Below are positions 44,769-54,174 of a DNA stretch of 64,000 bases, piece by piece (within the stretch, counting starts at the first letter, position 1; each line of letters begins with the position of its first letter). The notes beneath the pieces are model-generated. The model ran no database searches, was not told the origin of the DNA, and was given only the letters and a program-made list of their open reading frames with translations. The stretch is from Acetivibrio ethanolgignens (GTDB taxonomy: Bacteria > Bacillota > Clostridia > Lachnospirales > Lachnospiraceae), in NCBI RefSeq assembly GCF_001461035.1, contig NZ_LNAM01000001.1:69774-133773 (forward strand), given 5' to 3'. The position numbers were made by a program, and so were the translations under genes.

Positions 44769-45583
44769 TGGCAAGAAAGAAGAAAGAGGAAAGTGGCGGT
44801 GGTGGTTCACCGGCGTGGATGGCGACCTTTTCGGATCTGATGAATCTTCTGCTTTGCTTCTTCGTATTGCTGTTTGCAATGTCCAGTGTTGATGAGGAGG
44901 CCTTTGCAGATATTGCAGCATCCTTTAACAACAGCTTTAGCATCTTTTCCGGAGGAGCCCAGGCGATTGGCGAGGGTAAGCTGGTGTCCCAGGGTGCCAG
45001 TCAGCTTAATAATTTAAGCCAGTATTTTAACCAGATGGGAGCAGCCGGTGAGGATGATTCTATGGAAGAGGGTACTGGCTCCGTATCAGAATATAAGGAG
45101 CAGCTGGCAGAAGAGCAGAAAAAGGCTACGGAGATGATTTATGAGGAAATCGTAGAGGCTGCAGAGAAAAAAAATATTGAAGATGCTGTAGAGGTAGCAG
45201 TAGATGAGGGCTACCAGTATGTAAGGATTGTTATGAACGGAGCGATTCTTTTTGATTCTGGAAGTGATAGGATAAAGGAGGGTGCTATTCCGATTTTAAG
45301 CAAGATAGGTGATATTTTAAAAACCTACGATAAGCATTTGATTAAAATTGAGGGACATACCGATAATATCCCAATTAAAAGCAATAGATTTCCGAATAAT
45401 GTATGGCTTTCGACTGCCAGAGCGACAGAGGTGTTTGCTTATCTGACAGAGAAAAAGAAACTTGATCCGGAGAGCATGGAGGCTTCCGGCAGAGGCGAAT
45501 ATAATCCGATTGCTGATAACAAAACGGAAAGTGGTCGGGCAAAAAACAGACGTGTAGAAATTAAAATCTACAGTAAGGAGTAA
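44768..45583 (+). CDS. motB: Flagellar motor stator protein MotB
   Basis: 271 aa. The ion-binding aspartate is Asp23 in ATFSDLMNLLLCFFVLLF at the start of the single membrane helix. A plug and linker follow (about 50-135), then the OmpA-like peptidoglycan-binding domain (about 150-268: GAILFDSGSDRIKE, KIEGHTDNIPI, LSTARATEVFAYL, GRAKNRRVEIKI). The one-base ATG overlap with motA (TAATG) means coupled translation. It anchors stators to the cell wall. Confidence 0.95.
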   Translation: MARKKKEESGGGGSPAWMATFSDLMNLLLCFFVLLFAMSSVDEEAFADIAASFNNSFSIFSGGAQAIGEGKLVSQGASQLNNLSQYFNQMGAAGEDDSMEEGTGSVSEYKEQLAEEQKKATEMIYEEIVEAAEKKNIEDAVEVAVDEGYQYVRIVMNGAILFDSGSDRIKEGAIPILSKIGDILKTYDKHLIKIEGHTDNIPIKSNRFPNNVWLSTARATEVFAYLTEKKKLDPESMEASGRGEYNPIADNKTESGRAKNRRVEIKIYSKE

Positions 45584-45588
45584 GTACT

Positions 45589-46101
45589 ATGAAGAAAAAT
45601 ATGCTGACAGTAGTTATTTTGGCGTTATGCCTGATTAATCTGATTTTGACAGGCACTATGGTATTTGTTATTGTACCAACATCTCAGAAGACAGATAAAC
45701 TGATTACCCAGGTAGCTTCGGTAATTGAGCTGGAGCTCAAGGGCGATGGACAGATGTATGACATAACAGGAGCGGAACCATATAAGATCGAAGAGAAGAA
45801 GCAGATGAATCTAGCTCCCGGTGATGATGGTAAGGATCATTATGCAATTCTTGATTATGTAACCGTATATGTAAATCCGGATTCTGAAAAATACAAGCAG
45901 TATAATACGGATTTGACAGCCGGTACTTATAATTCTGTGATTCTTGATAAGGTTGAGACTGTTATTTCTGGATATAGCTATGAAGAAACTGTAGATGGAA
46001 GAGAACAGATGAAGGAAGACTTATTAAATGAACTGAAAAAGGTATTTGGTTCTTCTGATTTCATTATCAGCGTATCCTTTGGCAATCTGCTCTTTAGTTA
46101 A
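45589..46101 (+). CDS. fliL: Flagellar basal body-associated protein FliL
   Basis: 170 aa with one N-terminal membrane helix (about 6-28) and an extracytoplasmic domain of FliL type (YVTVYVNPDSEKY, ending in a DLLNELKKVFGSSDFIISVSF block). FliL rings surround and stabilise stators. It follows motB by five bases. Sequence identity in this family is low, so the call leans on length, topology and the motB-fliL-fliM order. Confidence 0.88.
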   Translation: MKKNMLTVVILALCLINLILTGTMVFVIVPTSQKTDKLITQVASVIELELKGDGQMYDITGAEPYKIEEKKQMNLAPGDDGKDHYAILDYVTVYVNPDSEKYKQYNTDLTAGTYNSVILDKVETVISGYSYEETVDGREQMKEDLLNELKKVFGSSDFIISVSFGNLLFS

Positions 46102-46128
46102 TTTTTGCTTTATCTTGTGGATTAAATA

Positions 46129-46137
46129 TGGTATGAT
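46129..46137 (+). promoter_or_regulatory. Possible extended -10 promoter before fliM
   Basis: TGG directly before TATGAT (46132-46137), in the 77-base gap between fliL and fliM, which is larger than most gaps in this unit. No good -35 at 17 bases. Could give the switch/export genes extra transcription. Confidence 0.35.
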
Positions 46138-46178
46138 GGTAAGAGACGATAAAATTGTGACAAAAGAGGTGAGGGGAA

Positions 46179-47156
46179 ATGGGTGATGTCTTATCGCAGA
46201 GTGAGATAGATAATCTGCTTGCTGCCTTAAGCAGTGGTGAGCTGGATGCCGACGAGATGAAGGAAAGCTCTGAAAAGCAGGTGAAGAACTACGACTTTGC
46301 CAGACCTTCCAAGTTCTCTAAGGATCACCTCAGAACACTTGAGATTATTTTTGAAAATTATGGAAGACTTCTTTCGACAAATCTTCCGGCTTATTTTAGA
46401 AAGAGTGTACAGGTAGAGGTCATGAACTCTGAGGCGATTACCTACTCAGAGTTTTCCAATGCCTTATCAAATCCGGTGATTCTTGGAATTGTCAATTTCA
46501 GCCCCTTGGAGGGCAACATTATTATGGAAGTTGCAGACAATTTAGGATATGCGATTATAGACCGTATGCTAGGCGGTGGTGGACAGCCTTTAGAAAAGTC
46601 CAGGGATTTTACGGAAATAGAGCTGATTATTTTAGAACGGGTATTAAATACCTGCACGAATCTTCTAATCGAACCATGGCAAAGCGTAGTGGATATTAAG
46701 CCACGGCTGGAGAAAATAGAGACAAACTCTCAGTTTGCACAAATTATTTCTCCAAGTGAGATGACTTCGATTATTACAATGAATATTCAGATTGGTAATG
46801 TAGAGGGATTGATGAATATCTGTATCCCATATACCTGTGTAGAGCCTGTAATTGACAAATTGAATACAAAGTATTGGTATTCTACAATGCAGGTGAAGGA
46901 TGATGGTATCTATCAGGAGGCTATTGAATCCGTTATTTCCAAAGCAAAAATACCGATTCGTGCACTTCTTGGAAAGAGTACCGTATCGGTGAATGATTTT
47001 GTAAATCTGCAGCCAGGTGATATTATCCGGCTTGATACCAGGGTGGATGATGAGCTGGATATTTATGTAGGCAATATTAAGAAGTTTACCGCATTGCCAG
47101 GAGCTTTTCAGGATACCTATGCGGTCAGAGTAACTTCAGTGATAAGGGAGGAGTAA
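46179..47156 (+). CDS. fliM: Flagellar motor switch protein FliM
   Basis: 325-aa C-ring subunit. The N-terminal CheY-P-binding motif is LSQSEIDNLLAAL; the middle CheC-like domain (NPVILGIVNFSPLEGNIIME, MLGGGG, EIELIILERV) binds FliG; the C-terminal SpoA domain (LLGKSTVSVNDFVNLQPGDII) binds FliY. GAGGTGAGGGG precedes ATG 46179. fliY follows at four bases. Confidence 0.96.
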   Translation: MGDVLSQSEIDNLLAALSSGELDADEMKESSEKQVKNYDFARPSKFSKDHLRTLEIIFENYGRLLSTNLPAYFRKSVQVEVMNSEAITYSEFSNALSNPVILGIVNFSPLEGNIIMEVADNLGYAIIDRMLGGGGQPLEKSRDFTEIELIILERVLNTCTNLLIEPWQSVVDIKPRLEKIETNSQFAQIISPSEMTSIITMNIQIGNVEGLMNICIPYTCVEPVIDKLNTKYWYSTMQVKDDGIYQEAIESVISKAKIPIRALLGKSTVSVNDFVNLQPGDIIRLDTRVDDELDIYVGNIKKFTALPGAFQDTYAVRVTSVIREE

Positions 47157-47160
47157 AGCG

Positions 47161-48291
47161 ATGGATGGTATGTTATCCCAGGAAGAGATCAATGCTCTTT
47201 TGGGTGGAATGGACAGTGACAGCAGCAGTTCGCCTGCGAAAGACTCTTCTTTGCAGTTAAATGATGCTGAAAAGGATGCGGTTGGTGAGGTTTCCAACAT
47301 TTGTATGGGGACGGCTGCGACCACTCTCTCTACTTTGTTAAATAACCGAGTAGTAATTACAACCCCAAATGTTTCAATTACAAATGTAGATGAGCTGTCA
47401 GAAAAGTATGACAGACCTTGTGTTTTTGTACAGATTTCTTATATTGATGGTCTGGATGGAAACAACCTGTTGATTTTAAAAGAAAACGATGTTAAGATAA
47501 TTACAGATTTGATGATGGGTGGAGACGGAACCAATATCAGTGGTGAGTTGACAGAGCTTCATTTAAGTGCTATCAGCGAGGCGATGAACCAGATGATGGG
47601 TTCTGCATCTACATCCCTTTCTTCTCTGCTTGAGAAGAAGGTTGATATCAGTCCGCCGATTGCCAGCCTGATTGATTTAAATGACAGTTTAACTGATACC
47701 AAGCTGTCGGATTTCTTACAGGGCAATTTTGTCCAGGTGGCTTTTCATATGGAAATCGGTGATTTAATTGATAGCCAGATTATGCAACTGTATCCTTTTG
47801 ATTTTGCAAAGGATTTATACCGTAAATTTGCAGGTGACACATCGCAGTCGGCTTCACAACCGGTACAGCAGCCAGCACCTGCGGCAGCACAGACCCAGCC
47901 TGCACCACAGCCGGTTCCACAGCCGGCACCAATGATGCAGCAGCCAGTGGCCGGTATGGGACAGCCTGTGATGGCACCATATGGTATGCAGCCGGATGTT
48001 AACGTATCTCCGGCACAGTTCCAGGCCTTTGGAACTATGGTAAATCCAATTATCCAGCAGGAAAATATCGATTTAATTATGGATGTGCCGCTGGAGGTTA
48101 CAGTTGAGTTAGGACGTACCAACAAGTCCATAAAAGAAATTCTGGATTTCTCACCAGGAACTATTATTGAGCTTAACAAGCTGGCAGGTGAGCCAGTCGA
48201 TGTACTGGTCAACGGTAAGTTTGTAGCCAAAGGTGAAGTAGTGGTAATCGAGGAAAACTTTGGTATTCGTGTTACCGAGATTATCAGATAA
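47161..48291 (+). CDS. fliY: Flagellar motor switch phosphatase FliY
   Basis: 376 aa, the Gram-positive form of FliN. Order: an N-terminal FliM-like peptide MLSQEEINALLGGM, a CheC-like phosphatase domain with two motifs (EVSNICMGTAATTLS and AISEAMNQMMGSASTSLSSLL), a Pro/Gln/Ala-rich linker (about 228-275), and a C-terminal FliN/SpoA domain (LDFSPGTIIELNKLAGEPVDVLVNG). It hydrolyses CheY-P at the switch as well as forming the C ring. cheY follows at 27 bases. Confidence 0.95.
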   Translation: MDGMLSQEEINALLGGMDSDSSSSPAKDSSLQLNDAEKDAVGEVSNICMGTAATTLSTLLNNRVVITTPNVSITNVDELSEKYDRPCVFVQISYIDGLDGNNLLILKENDVKIITDLMMGGDGTNISGELTELHLSAISEAMNQMMGSASTSLSSLLEKKVDISPPIASLIDLNDSLTDTKLSDFLQGNFVQVAFHMEIGDLIDSQIMQLYPFDFAKDLYRKFAGDTSQSASQPVQQPAPAAAQTQPAPQPVPQPAPMMQQPVAGMGQPVMAPYGMQPDVNVSPAQFQAFGTMVNPIIQQENIDLIMDVPLEVTVELGRTNKSIKEILDFSPGTIIELNKLAGEPVDVLVNGKFVAKGEVVVIEENFGIRVTEIIR

Positions 48292-48317
48292 ATCGAAAGA
48301 GATAGGAGAGAAAAACT

Positions 48318-48680
48318 ATGGCAAAAAATATTTTAATTTGTGATGATGCAGCTTTCATGCGAATGATGATTAAAGATATTTTAACCAAGAATGGCTATAA
48401 TATCGCTGGTGAGGCTGAAAATGGAATGAAGGCAGTAGAAAAATACAATGAAACAAAGCCGGATCTTGTTATGATGGATATTACCATGCCGGAGATGGAT
48501 GGAATCCAGGCTTTAAAGAAAATTAAGGAATCTGATCCGGGTGCAAATGTTATTATGTGTTCTGCTATGGGACAGCAGGCGATGGTTATTGAATCCATCC
48601 AGTCTGGAGCAAAGGATTTCATTGTTAAGCCATTCCAGGCAGATCGTGTATTAGAGGCTGTTAAAAAAGCGGTGGGCTAA
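48318..48680 (+). CDS. cheY: Chemotaxis response regulator CheY
   Basis: 120-aa single receiver domain. The acid pocket is Asp9/Asp10, the phosphoacceptor Asp54 (MMDITMPEMDG), Ser82 and Lys104 (IVKPF). Phosphorylated by CheA, it binds FliM to change motor rotation and is dephosphorylated by FliY and CheC. TAGGAGAG precedes ATG 48318. Its place between fliY and fliO is the Bacillus/Clostridia pattern. Confidence 0.97.
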   Translation: MAKNILICDDAAFMRMMIKDILTKNGYNIAGEAENGMKAVEKYNETKPDLVMMDITMPEMDGIQALKKIKESDPGANVIMCSAMGQQAMVIESIQSGAKDFIVKPFQADRVLEAVKKAVG

Positions 48681-48681
48681 T

Positions 48682-49056
48682 ATGTTTTTGGCATCTGCAC
48701 TTTCTACGATTGAGAATGTGTTTCAGCTAATCGGTCTTTTGGTGGTTTTTATTTTGATTCTGGCTGCAGCCTATTTTGTAACAAAATGGGTAGGTAATAC
48801 AGCAATGGAGGGTCAGAAAAATAAGAATATCTCGGTAATTGAAACCTTCCGACTGACACCAAATAAATTCATTCAGATTGTCCGGTTGGGAGATACGTAT
48901 GTAGCGATAGCTGTCAGCAAGGATCATGTAGAATATTTGACAGAAATTGATGAAGAAAAACTGTCTTTGCCAGGAGCAGGGGAGAGACAGTTTTCTTCCA
49001 ATGGAGATTTTAAAGAAGTTTTTTCAAAAATTATAAAGAAAAAAGAAACAAAGTAA
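48682..49056 (+). CDS. fliO: Flagellar biosynthetic protein FliO
   Basis: 124 aa with a single membrane helix (about 10-33, LIGLLVVFILILAAAYFVTKW) and a small cytoplasmic domain (ISVIETFRLTPNKFIQIVRLG, DTYVAIAVS). FliO helps assemble the FliP-FliQ-FliR export gate. It starts one base after the cheY stop. Short and poorly conserved, but the position directly before fliP is diagnostic. Confidence 0.9.
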   Translation: MFLASALSTIENVFQLIGLLVVFILILAAAYFVTKWVGNTAMEGQKNKNISVIETFRLTPNKFIQIVRLGDTYVAIAVSKDHVEYLTEIDEEKLSLPGAGERQFSSNGDFKEVFSKIIKKKETK

Positions 49057-49068
49057 AGGTTGGTAATC

Positions 49069-49896
49069 ATGAGAAGAAACAAAACGAAGTTGCAGAAATG
49101 GGGAGCAAGATGTATGGGCTTTTCACTGCTGATGTGCTTATTAACCTTTATTTGTGCTGTAAAGGTTTATGCAGCAGAGACACCGAATATACCGAATGGT
49201 TTTGAATTAAATATTTCTTCCAATGCAGGAAGTACGAGTCTGTCAGCCACGCTTCAGATGCTTTTGATGCTGACAATTCTTTCGTTGGCACCATCTATTT
49301 TAATTATGGTGACGTCATTTACAAGAATTATTATCGTGCTTCATTTTGTAAGAGCGGCATTGGGAACTCAAACGACACCGCCTAACCAGATTCTGATTGG
49401 GCTTGCTTTATTTCTCACCTTTTTTATTATGGCACCGACCTTTAATAAGATTAATACCGACGCAGTGCAGCCATTGTCAAAGGGAGAGATTAGCCAGGAG
49501 GAAGCAATAAAAGCAGGTGTTGAACCTATCCGGGAATTTATGTTTGCTCAGATGGATGGTTCCGAAGGTGGACAGAAGGATTTGAAATTGTTTTTAGGTA
49601 TTGCTGAGATTCCACAAGAGGAGCTTAACTCTTTGGAGGATATTCCGACAACGGTGCTAATTCCTGCATTCATTATCAGCGAGCTTAGAAAAGCTTTTAC
49701 AATCGGCTTTTTGATTTATATACCATTTATTATCATTGATATGGTAGTGGCATCAACCCTGATGTCCATGGGTATGATGATGTTGCCGCCGACAACAATA
49801 TCCATGCCCTTTAAGATACTCTTATTTATTCTGGCGGATGGCTGGAATCTGGTGATTGGTTCTGTTGTTTCAACCTTTGCCGGATATGGTGGATAA
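49069..49896 (+). CDS. fliP: Flagellar biosynthetic protein FliP
   Basis: 275-aa export-gate protein. A cleavable-type signal peptide (MGFSLLMCLLTFICAV and a following Ala region) is followed by the family block LSLAPSILIMVTSFTRIIIVL, the motif ALGTQTTPPNQILIGLALFLTFF and C-terminal helices (FIIIDMVVASTLMSMGMMMLPP). The ATG at 49069 has AAAGGTTGG upstream; a TTG nine bases upstream in frame is less likely. FliQ follows. Confidence 0.95.
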   Translation: MRRNKTKLQKWGARCMGFSLLMCLLTFICAVKVYAAETPNIPNGFELNISSNAGSTSLSATLQMLLMLTILSLAPSILIMVTSFTRIIIVLHFVRAALGTQTTPPNQILIGLALFLTFFIMAPTFNKINTDAVQPLSKGEISQEEAIKAGVEPIREFMFAQMDGSEGGQKDLKLFLGIAEIPQEELNSLEDIPTTVLIPAFIISELRKAFTIGFLIYIPFIIIDMVVASTLMSMGMMMLPPTTISMPFKILLFILADGWNLVIGSVVSTFAGYGG

Positions 49897-49933
49897 AGGG
49901 TTTCAATTATATTTGTAAGGGAGGATGAAGGAT

Positions 49934-50200
49934 ATGACAGAGGGACAGGTTATCGATGTTGCGAGAGAAACTCTGTGGATTATTATTAAGGTATCGGCTC
50001 CTCTTTTACTGGTTTCTCTGATGGTAGGTCTGGCTATCAGTATTTTCCAGACCGTTACTTCAATCCAGGAGCAGACATTGACCTTTGTGCCAAAGCTTCT
50101 GGCGATTTTTCTTGTTATCGTGTTGACGGGAAACTGGATGATGAAGACAATGGTGGCTTTTTTGGTAGAGCTGTTTTCTAACTTCGGAAACTATATATAA
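49934..50200 (+). CDS. fliQ: Flagellar biosynthetic protein FliQ
   Basis: 88 aa, two membrane helices forming the export gate with FliP and FliR. Family block: SLMVGLAISIFQTVTSIQEQT and FVPKLLAIFLV. The ATG at 49934 has GGGAGG about ten bases upstream, better than the ATG at 49925 that lies on top of the site. fliR starts 18 bases downstream. Confidence 0.95.
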   Translation: MTEGQVIDVARETLWIIIKVSAPLLLVSLMVGLAISIFQTVTSIQEQTLTFVPKLLAIFLVIVLTGNWMMKTMVAFLVELFSNFGNYI

Positions 50201-50217
50201 CGGCCGGAGGATAGGAT

Positions 50218-50988
50218 ATGAGCTTTACAGTTGAAAATCTTGAATTTTATCTGATGATAATTGTAAGAATATCAGGCTTTATTTATACAGCACCTTTTTT
50301 TAATCTTTCTCAGGTACCCCTTCGGGTAAAGGCGGGAATAACAGTTTTTCTGGGAATTATGGTTGCCGGCATGCTTAATTATGCTCCACTGGAATATGCC
50401 GGAACCATTGGCTTTGGTGGTTTGATAATTAAGGAACTTATGCTGGGAGTAATTCTTGGCTTTTCTTCCAACATTTGTATGTATATTCTTAATTTTGCCG
50501 GGCAGCTGATTGATATGGAAATCGGCTTTTCTATGGTAAATTTATTTGACCCAGTATCGAAAATCCAGACAACGATTACTGGTAATTTATACAGCTATCT
50601 GGTTATGCTGATGCTGATGATAACAAATATGCATTATTATTTGATTCGGGCTATTGTGGATTCCTTCCGGGCAGTTCCGGTTGGCGGAGTCAATATTCCA
50701 GCTAATATATATGAAGCCTTTATGAAGTTTATGGCAGATTATTTTATCATTGGTTTCCGGATTATTCTTCCGATTTTTGCAGCTACGCTCCTGGTAAATG
50801 TTGTGCTGGGAGTTTTAGCGAAGGCGGCTCCACAGATGAATATGTTTGTTGTTGGTATGCAGCTTAAGGTTATCGTAGGTCTGGCGATTCTTTGGATGGT
50901 AGTAGATATGGTTCCTGAAGTATCTGACTTTATTTTTACAGAGATGCGAGGTATGGTAACAGCGGTTTTAAAGGTTCTATCCTCTTAG
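50218..50988 (+). CDS. fliR: Flagellar biosynthetic protein FliR
   Basis: 256-aa integral membrane export-gate protein with about six hydrophobic helices. Typical motifs are RISGFIYTAPFFNLSQVPLR, VGFSSN-like LGFSSNICMYILNFAGQLID, and the late block FAATLLVNVVLGVLAKAAPQ. The separate fliR and flhB genes are not fused here, as they are in some Clostridia. CGGAGGA precedes ATG 50218. Confidence 0.95.
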   Translation: MSFTVENLEFYLMIIVRISGFIYTAPFFNLSQVPLRVKAGITVFLGIMVAGMLNYAPLEYAGTIGFGGLIIKELMLGVILGFSSNICMYILNFAGQLIDMEIGFSMVNLFDPVSKIQTTITGNLYSYLVMLMLMITNMHYYLIRAIVDSFRAVPVGGVNIPANIYEAFMKFMADYFIIGFRIILPIFAATLLVNVVLGVLAKAAPQMNMFVVGMQLKVIVGLAILWMVVDMVPEVSDFIFTEMRGMVTAVLKVLSS

Positions 50989-50999
50989 GAGGCTGATTT

Positions 51000-52112
51000 A
51001 TGAAATATTATTTATCCTATGACCTTCAGTTTTTTGCAAAGGAAGGTGCTGGTGGAGAAAAAACAGAGGATGCAACGGCGAAAAAGTTAAATGACGCCAG
51101 AGAAGAGGGCCAGGTGGCACGAAGCCAGGATCTTTTGGTTGCAGCCATTTTAATGACATTATTTTTAACACTTAAGGTAACAGTTGGGTATATTGGTAAG
51201 ACCTTTCTTGAAAACTATCAGTTGTTTTACAAAATGATACCAGGGATTGCAGGAGATACCTTTACACTTAATACATCCTCTTCTTTGATGCGTGAGGCAC
51301 TTTTACGGATTATAATGGTTGCACTTCCCTTTTTTGTGGGGGCTGTTGTTGTAGCCTTTGTTGTCAATGTTTTTCAGGTTAAGTGGAAGCCGACGCTCAA
51401 GCCTCTAAAGCCTAAATTCAATAAATTTAATCCAATTCAAGGCTTTAAGCAGATGTTTTCCAAGGATAAGGCTTTTGAATTTTTAAAGGCTATTGTTAAG
51501 ATTGGGCTTCTTGGCTATATTGTGTATGACGCCCTGAAGGATGAGTGGGGCATGCTTTTGAATCTGTATTCCATTTCTTTTATGGATGCGATTGCATTGA
51601 TTGGAACTACAATTATTAATCTAGGTGTAAAAATCAGTGTTTTTTTTCTAGGCTTTGCCCTGATTGATTACCTGTATCAAAAGCGTAAGTTTAAGGAAGA
51701 TATGAAGATGACCAAGCAGGAGGTCAAAGACGAGTTTAAGCAGACAGAGGGAGATCCTCAGGTAAAGGGAAAAATCAAGCAGAAGATGCGGGAGGTTTCC
51801 CAGAGACGTATGATGCAGGCACTTCCGGAGGCAGATGTGGTTATTACAAACCCGACGCATTTGGCAGTTGCAATTAAGTATGATAAGAATAAAAGCTCGG
51901 CACCTGTAGTGATTGCAAAGGGTGCTGATTACCTGGCACAGAAAATCAAGGAGACCGCCAGGGAGTATGATATAGAAATAGTAGAAAACAAGCCTTTAGC
52001 GAGAATGCTCTATTATAACGTAGACTTGGATGCGGAAATTCCGCAGGAGCTCTACCAGATGGTTGCAGAAATTCTTGCCTATGTATATAGGCTTAAAGGT
52101 AAGCTTTCATAA
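51000..52112 (+). CDS. flhB: Flagellar export switch protein FlhB
   Basis: 370-aa export-gate protein with four membrane helices (about 45-200) and a cytoplasmic autocleaving domain. The self-cleavage site is NPTH with Asn284-Pro285 in VVITNPTHLAVAIKYD. The N-terminal EKTEDATAKKLNDAREEGQVARS is typical. Cleavage changes substrate preference from hook to filament together with FliK. Its start is 12 bases after the fliR stop. Confidence 0.96.
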   Translation: MKYYLSYDLQFFAKEGAGGEKTEDATAKKLNDAREEGQVARSQDLLVAAILMTLFLTLKVTVGYIGKTFLENYQLFYKMIPGIAGDTFTLNTSSSLMREALLRIIMVALPFFVGAVVVAFVVNVFQVKWKPTLKPLKPKFNKFNPIQGFKQMFSKDKAFEFLKAIVKIGLLGYIVYDALKDEWGMLLNLYSISFMDAIALIGTTIINLGVKISVFFLGFALIDYLYQKRKFKEDMKMTKQEVKDEFKQTEGDPQVKGKIKQKMREVSQRRMMQALPEADVVITNPTHLAVAIKYDKNKSSAPVVIAKGADYLAQKIKETAREYDIEIVENKPLARMLYYNVDLDAEIPQELYQMVAEILAYVYRLKGKLS

Positions 52113-52143
52113 GAACATCAGATAAGGAAAGGAGGATACACAG

Positions 52144-54174
52144 ATGAAAAGAAGAGATTTTGTTATTGGTTTATATTTGCTTTTGGCAGTTATCTTTTTT
52201 ATTGTGCCGATTCCTTCTGTTTTGTTGGATGTTCTTTTGGCATTAAATATTTCCATTGCTATGATTGTTCTATTTAATGCATTGTTTTCCAAGGAAGCAC
52301 TGGATATGTCCAGTTTTCCATCAGTTCTTTTATTTACGACACTTTTCAGAATCTCTCTCAATGTGTCTTCTACACGTTTGATTCTTCAGACCGGTGACCC
52401 GGGTACTGTTGTAAAAACCTTCGGTGATTTCGTAGGTGGTGGCAATCTGGTTATTGGTTCTATTATATTCGTTGTGTTGATTTTAATTCAGTTTCTGGTT
52501 ATCAACAAGGGTTCTGAACGTGTTGCTGAGGTAACGGCACGTTTTACTCTGGATGCGATGCCTGGTAAGCAGATGGCAATTGATGCAGATTTGAATACAG
52601 GAGCAATTACCGATGAAGAGGCGAGGGGCCGGAGACAGAAAATTCAGGATGAATCAGCCTTCTTTGGATCTATGGATGGTGCTACCAAGTATGTTAAAGG
52701 AGATGCGGTTGCCGGTCTTATTATTACGCTTATTAACTTTGCCGGTGGCATGATTACCGGTACCATGGGCGGTATGGAGGCTATGGATGCCCTGCAGAAG
52801 TATACCATTCTTACGATAGGTGATGGATTGGTAAGCCAGATTCCATCCCTTATGATTTCTCTGGCTACCGGTGTCTTAGTAACTAAGGTATCGAAAGAGG
52901 CGGATATCGGAGATGTCCTTTTAAAGCAGCTGTTTGGTATTCCAAAGGTACTTTATATGGTTGGTGGGGCTATGGTATTTCTTGCAGTGACCACTCCATT
53001 GAACATTGTGATTTTTAGTGCTTATGGTATTATTTTTATTCTGGCAGGTCGTATGATAGCTGCCCAGACAGAGGTGGCAGCCATCGAAACAGAAGGAACG
53101 GCAGAAGAAGTGGCGGCAGAGGAGATACGCCGTCCGGAAAATGTTACTTCTCTTTTGCAGGTTGACCCGATTGAGCTGGAATTTGGGTATGGAATTATCC
53201 CTCTGGCAGATGTCAATCAGGGAGGAGACCTTTTGGATCGTGTTGTTATGATTCGTAGACAGATTGCACTGGAGCTTGGTTGCGTCGTGCCGATGATTCG
53301 TCTGCGTGATAACATCCAGCTGAATCCAAACCAGTATGTGATTAAGATTAAAGGTATACCAGTCAGTGAGGGAGAAATCCTGTTTGATCACTACATGGCG
53401 ATGAATCCGGGCTATGTTGAAGAGGAGATTACAGGCATTCCGACCTTTGAGCCTTCCTTCCACCTACCGGCAATCTGGATTACGGAAAGTCAGAGAGAAA
53501 GAGCTGAGTCCATGGGATATACAGTTGTTGATCCACCGTCTATTATTGCAACGCATCTGACCGAGGTTATCCGTAACCACTTGGATGAGCTGATGACCAG
53601 ACAGGATGTACAGAATCTGATTAACAATGTCCAGGAGGCAAACCAGACCTTGATTTCCGAGCTGGTACCAAAGCTTCTTGGTGTTGGTGAGATTCAGAAG
53701 GTTCTTCAGAATCTTTTAAGTGAAGGCATTTCCATCCGTGATTTGATTACAATTTTTGAAACTCTGGCAGATTATGCACCGACCACCAGAGACACGGATG
53801 TGCTGACAGAATATGTAAGACAAAGTCTGAAACGGGCGATTTCCAATAAATATTTTCCACAGAATGAGACTACAAGTGTAGTGACACTTGACCCGAAAAT
53901 AGAGCAGGAAATTATGGGAGCGGTGAAGCAGACAGAGCAGGGAGCTTATCTGACCTTGGAACCGGAAACGACAAAGGCGATTATCAGCTCGGTTGAAGAA
54001 GAGGTTGCTAAGCTTGAAAATCTAGGTAAGAATCCAATTGTGATTACTTCACCGATTGTAAGGATGTATTTTAAAAAGCTTACAGAGGACTATTTTAAGG
54101 ATTTGATTGTTGTTTCCTATAATGAGATTGAATCCAATGTTGAATTACAATCAGTAGGGATGGTGAGCATTTAG
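52144..54174 (+). CDS. flhA: Flagellar biosynthesis protein FlhA
   Basis: 676-aa export-gate protein. The N-terminal half has eight membrane helices and the FHIPEP signature region (FTLDAMPGKQMAIDADL, then EEARGRRQKIQDE). The cytoplasmic half (about 330-676) forms the docking ring for chaperone-substrate complexes. AAGGAGGA precedes ATG 52144. The last base of its stop codon is the first base of the flhF GTG. Confidence 0.97.
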   Translation: MKRRDFVIGLYLLLAVIFFIVPIPSVLLDVLLALNISIAMIVLFNALFSKEALDMSSFPSVLLFTTLFRISLNVSSTRLILQTGDPGTVVKTFGDFVGGGNLVIGSIIFVVLILIQFLVINKGSERVAEVTARFTLDAMPGKQMAIDADLNTGAITDEEARGRRQKIQDESAFFGSMDGATKYVKGDAVAGLIITLINFAGGMITGTMGGMEAMDALQKYTILTIGDGLVSQIPSLMISLATGVLVTKVSKEADIGDVLLKQLFGIPKVLYMVGGAMVFLAVTTPLNIVIFSAYGIIFILAGRMIAAQTEVAAIETEGTAEEVAAEEIRRPENVTSLLQVDPIELEFGYGIIPLADVNQGGDLLDRVVMIRRQIALELGCVVPMIRLRDNIQLNPNQYVIKIKGIPVSEGEILFDHYMAMNPGYVEEEITGIPTFEPSFHLPAIWITESQRERAESMGYTVVDPPSIIATHLTEVIRNHLDELMTRQDVQNLINNVQEANQTLISELVPKLLGVGEIQKVLQNLLSEGISIRDLITIFETLADYAPTTRDTDVLTEYVRQSLKRAISNKYFPQNETTSVVTLDPKIEQEIMGAVKQTEQGAYLTLEPETTKAIISSVEEEVAKLENLGKNPIVITSPIVRMYFKKLTEDYFKDLIVVSYNEIESNVELQSVGMVSI

